From Deltaproteobacteria bacterium (GTDB taxonomy: Bacteria > Myxococcota_A > UBA796 > UBA2385): 8,859 nucleotides of DNA. The notes under the pieces are model-generated. The model worked only from the letters and a program-made list of their open reading frames with translations. It was not told the DNA's origin and did no database searches. This document shows positions 7,709 through 8,859 of the stretch, in pieces. Position numbers and translations under genes: made by a program. Each line of letters starts with the position of its first letter. The stretch's first letter is position 1. The DNA lies in the NCBI GenBank assembly GCA_003694325.1, contig RFKJ01000764.1, positions 1-8,859 of the forward strand. The letters run 5' to 3'.

Positions 7709-7965
7709 ACCGACTCCTGCTCGCCGTCATCGGCGGCGCCGCCATCGCCGGCTGCGGCCACCCCAAGAACCTCCAGGCCAGCTTCGGCCGGTGCTACGAG
7801 CAGACCATGGCGCTGCAGGCCGACCGGGGTCGGCCCACCGTGTCCGACGCCGACTACCCGCTCACCGGCTTCGAGGGGCTGGAGCTGCGCATGCGGGTGA
7901 CCGAGGAGAGCACCGACCAGGAGTCCGGCGAGGTCGAGGCCGTGGGAGACTTCTCGGGCGATTGA
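7705..7965 (+). CDS. small lipoprotein of unknown function in the tad operon
   Basis: Predicted lipoprotein of 86 residues. Arg3 precedes a hydrophobic core and a clean lipobox IAGC with Cys17; residue 18 is Gly, so inner-membrane retention by an Asp at +2 is not indicated and the outer membrane is likely. The mature part of about 70 residues is hydrophilic and acidic, with a single further Cys (C30) and the stretch YPLTGFEGLELRMRV (about 52-66), probably its most ordered part. The ATG overlaps the preceding stop (ATGA) and has GGAG five bases upstream, so it is a real, coupled gene. I do not recognise the family. By position it might help secretin assembly, or the TPR protein, but that is inference. 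Confidence 0.75.
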   Translation: MNRLLLAVIGGAAIAGCGHPKNLQASFGRCYEQTMALQADRGRPTVSDADYPLTGFEGLELRMRVTEESTDQESGEVEAVGDFSGD

Positions 7966-8016
7966 TCCGCCCGGGTGGCGCTCGCCGGTGAAGTCCCGCC
8001 TGCCCGCTCGGCCGGT

Positions 8017-8054
8017 GGCGTCGCCGGGCGGAGCCTCCCCCCGGCCCCGACGCC
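8017..8054 (+). promoter_or_regulatory. GC-rich hairpin abutting a ribosome binding site
   Basis: GGCGTCG at 8017-8023 pairs perfectly with CGACGCC at 8048-8054. After a two-base bulge (8024-8025), GGGC at 8026-8029 pairs with GCCC at 8044-8047, leaving a 14-base loop. The base of the stem ends one position before the AGGAG that starts at 8055, so folding could affect ribosome access to the downstream sensor gene or slow polymerase. In such GC-rich DNA stems of this size also occur by chance. Confidence 0.35.
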
Positions 8055-8059
8055 AGGAG
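8055..8059 (+). promoter_or_regulatory. ribosome binding site of the sensor gene
   Basis: AGGAG lies seven bases before the ATG at 8067. It supports the choice of that start codon, which also gives a protein beginning with a basic N-terminus and a membrane helix. Confidence 0.65.
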
Positions 8060-8066
8060 CGGTCGG

Positions 8067-8859
8067 ATGCGAATCCCTCGCGGCAGCGCCTTCACCCTGC
8101 TGTCCATCGCCACCGGCATCGTGGCCGCCCTGGCGGTGGGAACCACCTGGTTTCCCATGATGCGGGAACGACAGCGCCAGGCGCTGGACGACCAGGCGCG
8201 CGAGCTGGAGCTGGTCGGCCTGTTGGCCATCGACCGGCTGCGGGATGCCCTCGCCGAGGGTTCGACCCCCCTGCTGCGGCCGCCGCCCCCCAGCGCGGTG
8301 GACATCCCTCCGGCGCAGGAGGAGGTCGAGGAGATCCGAGGCCGGGCCGAGGAGGTCCTGTCCGAGATCACCGAGCTGGCCGATGTCGAGCGGATCCTGC
8401 TCGTCGATCCCCGTGGCCGCCTGCTGGGGGCCACGCCCCCGCGCCCTCCCTCGGTCTACGGCGACATCGTCCCCGATCCGGCCATCGACGCCTGCGGCCT
8501 GGGGGAGGTGATCGAGGACCGCCGGACGGTCCGGGCGACCCTTCGCGCCCCGTCCCAGCCGCTCCGCCAGGTGATCTGCCAGCCGCTGCGGCAAGCGGAG
8601 GGCGGCCCGGCCATCGGGATGCTGGCCATCGTGGGACGCGGCGAAGCCACCATCCTGGCGACCCGCCAGGGGGGACGCGAACTGCTGCTGCTGTTGACCG
8701 CGGCCACCGTGGCCGGCCTGGTCACCGTGGCGGGAATGCGCCGGTTGCTGGCGCCGCTCACCGCCGTCTCCAGGGCCGCCGCCCGGATCGCGGCCGGCGA
8801 GCGCGGGGTCCGGGTCGAGCCGCGCGGCCCCCAGGAGGTCCAGCAGCTCGCCCGGGCGA
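8067..8859 (+). CDS. membrane sensor with HAMP domain, 3' end outside the window
   Basis: The reading frame is open from the ATG at 8067 to the window end, giving 264 residues of a longer protein. Arg2 and Arg5 precede a first membrane helix (about 8-30). A periplasmic domain of about 170 residues follows, with a proline-rich segment near 71-82, a VDPRGRLLGA turn (113-122) and a final strand GMLAIVG (184-190), all resembling Cache/PDC-type sensor domains. It has only two cysteines, C143 and C171. A second helix (about 204-225) leads into a HAMP domain from about 226, with the typical proline (P230), LTAVSRAAARIAAGE, and RGPQEVQQLARA. The output domain is missing; a histidine kinase is most likely because such kinases often accompany tad loci, but a cyclase or chemoreceptor cannot be excluded. 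Confidence 0.82.
   Translation, partial: MRIPRGSAFTLLSIATGIVAALAVGTTWFPMMRERQRQALDDQARELELVGLLAIDRLRDALAEGSTPLLRPPPPSAVDIPPAQEEVEEIRGRAEEVLSEITELADVERILLVDPRGRLLGATPPRPPSVYGDIVPDPAIDACGLGEVIEDRRTVRATLRAPSQPLRQVICQPLRQAEGGPAIGMLAIVGRGEATILATRQGGRELLLLLTAATVAGLVTVAGMRRLLAPLTAVSRAAARIAAGERGVRVEPRGPQEVQQLARA

Larger units (their letters stand above)
7966..8066 (+). other. gap between the lipoprotein gene and the sensor gene
   Basis: This 101-base stretch is the only sizeable gap inside the window. I see no sigma-70 or sigma-54 promoter match in it. It contains a GC-rich hairpin (8017-8054, listed separately) and the sensor gene's ribosome binding site. No T-run follows the hairpin, so a classical intrinsic terminator is not supported, and read-through from the tad genes remains possible. 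Confidence 0.5.

Noticed and set aside
7975..8160. Short plus-strand frame in the gap after the lipoprotein gene
   Set aside because: It overlaps the sensor gene out of frame, is Pro/Ala-rich and has no ribosome binding site that I can see.
7854..8594. Minus-strand open frame covering the gap and the start of the sensor gene
   Set aside because: The plus strand here encodes a coherent membrane helix, sensor domain and HAMP with a good ribosome binding site, while the minus frame shows no protein-like pattern.

Overview
The window is very rich in G+C, densely coding, and read entirely from the + strand. It carries a Tad (Flp/tight adherence) type IVc pilus assembly locus followed by the start of a membrane sensor gene. 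A secretin with a signal peptide and two putative lipoproteins point to a diderm (Gram-negative) bacterium. The gene order cpaB-cpaC-cpaE-cpaF-tadB-tadC-TPR protein-small lipoprotein-sensor, with no cpaD, together with the base composition, fits Myxococcota and related former Deltaproteobacteria best. That placement is an inference from gene order and composition, not from a marker gene.

Layout: positions 1-68 are a short leader with a run of ten C and a -10-like TATACT. Then come cpaB (69-998, secretin-associated periplasmic protein), cpaC/rcpA (about 1031-2446, outer-membrane secretin), cpaE/tadZ (2456-3637, ParA/MinD-like localisation ATPase with a pseudo-receiver), cpaF/tadA (3676-5016, hexameric motor ATPase), tadB (5019-5966) and tadC (5970-6917, inner-membrane platform proteins), a TPR protein of TadD type (6914-7708, possible pilotin) and an 86-residue lipoprotein of unknown function (7705-7965). 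A 101-base gap holding a GC-rich hairpin separates these from a gene at 8067 that encodes a signal-anchored periplasmic sensor domain, a second membrane helix and a HAMP domain, and that runs off the window. Most junctions are 2-38 bases or are ATGA/GTGA overlaps, so cpaB through the lipoprotein gene look like one translationally coupled operon.

How the parts work together: CpaF hydrolyses ATP at the cytoplasmic face of the TadB-TadC platform to add pilin subunits. CpaE places the machine in the cell. CpaB spans from the inner membrane towards the CpaC secretin ring, through which the pilus leaves. The TPR protein and the small lipoprotein are candidates for secretin targeting or stabilisation. 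The Flp pilin, the prepilin peptidase (CpaA/TadV) and the minor pilins (TadE/F/G) are not in the window and presumably lie outside it.

I did not find a wholly new system. The least explained parts are the 86-residue lipoprotein, the sensor gene with its Cache-like periplasmic domain and single cysteine pair, and the hairpin that abuts the sensor's ribosome binding site. No RNA genes, mobile elements or CRISPR arrays are visible.
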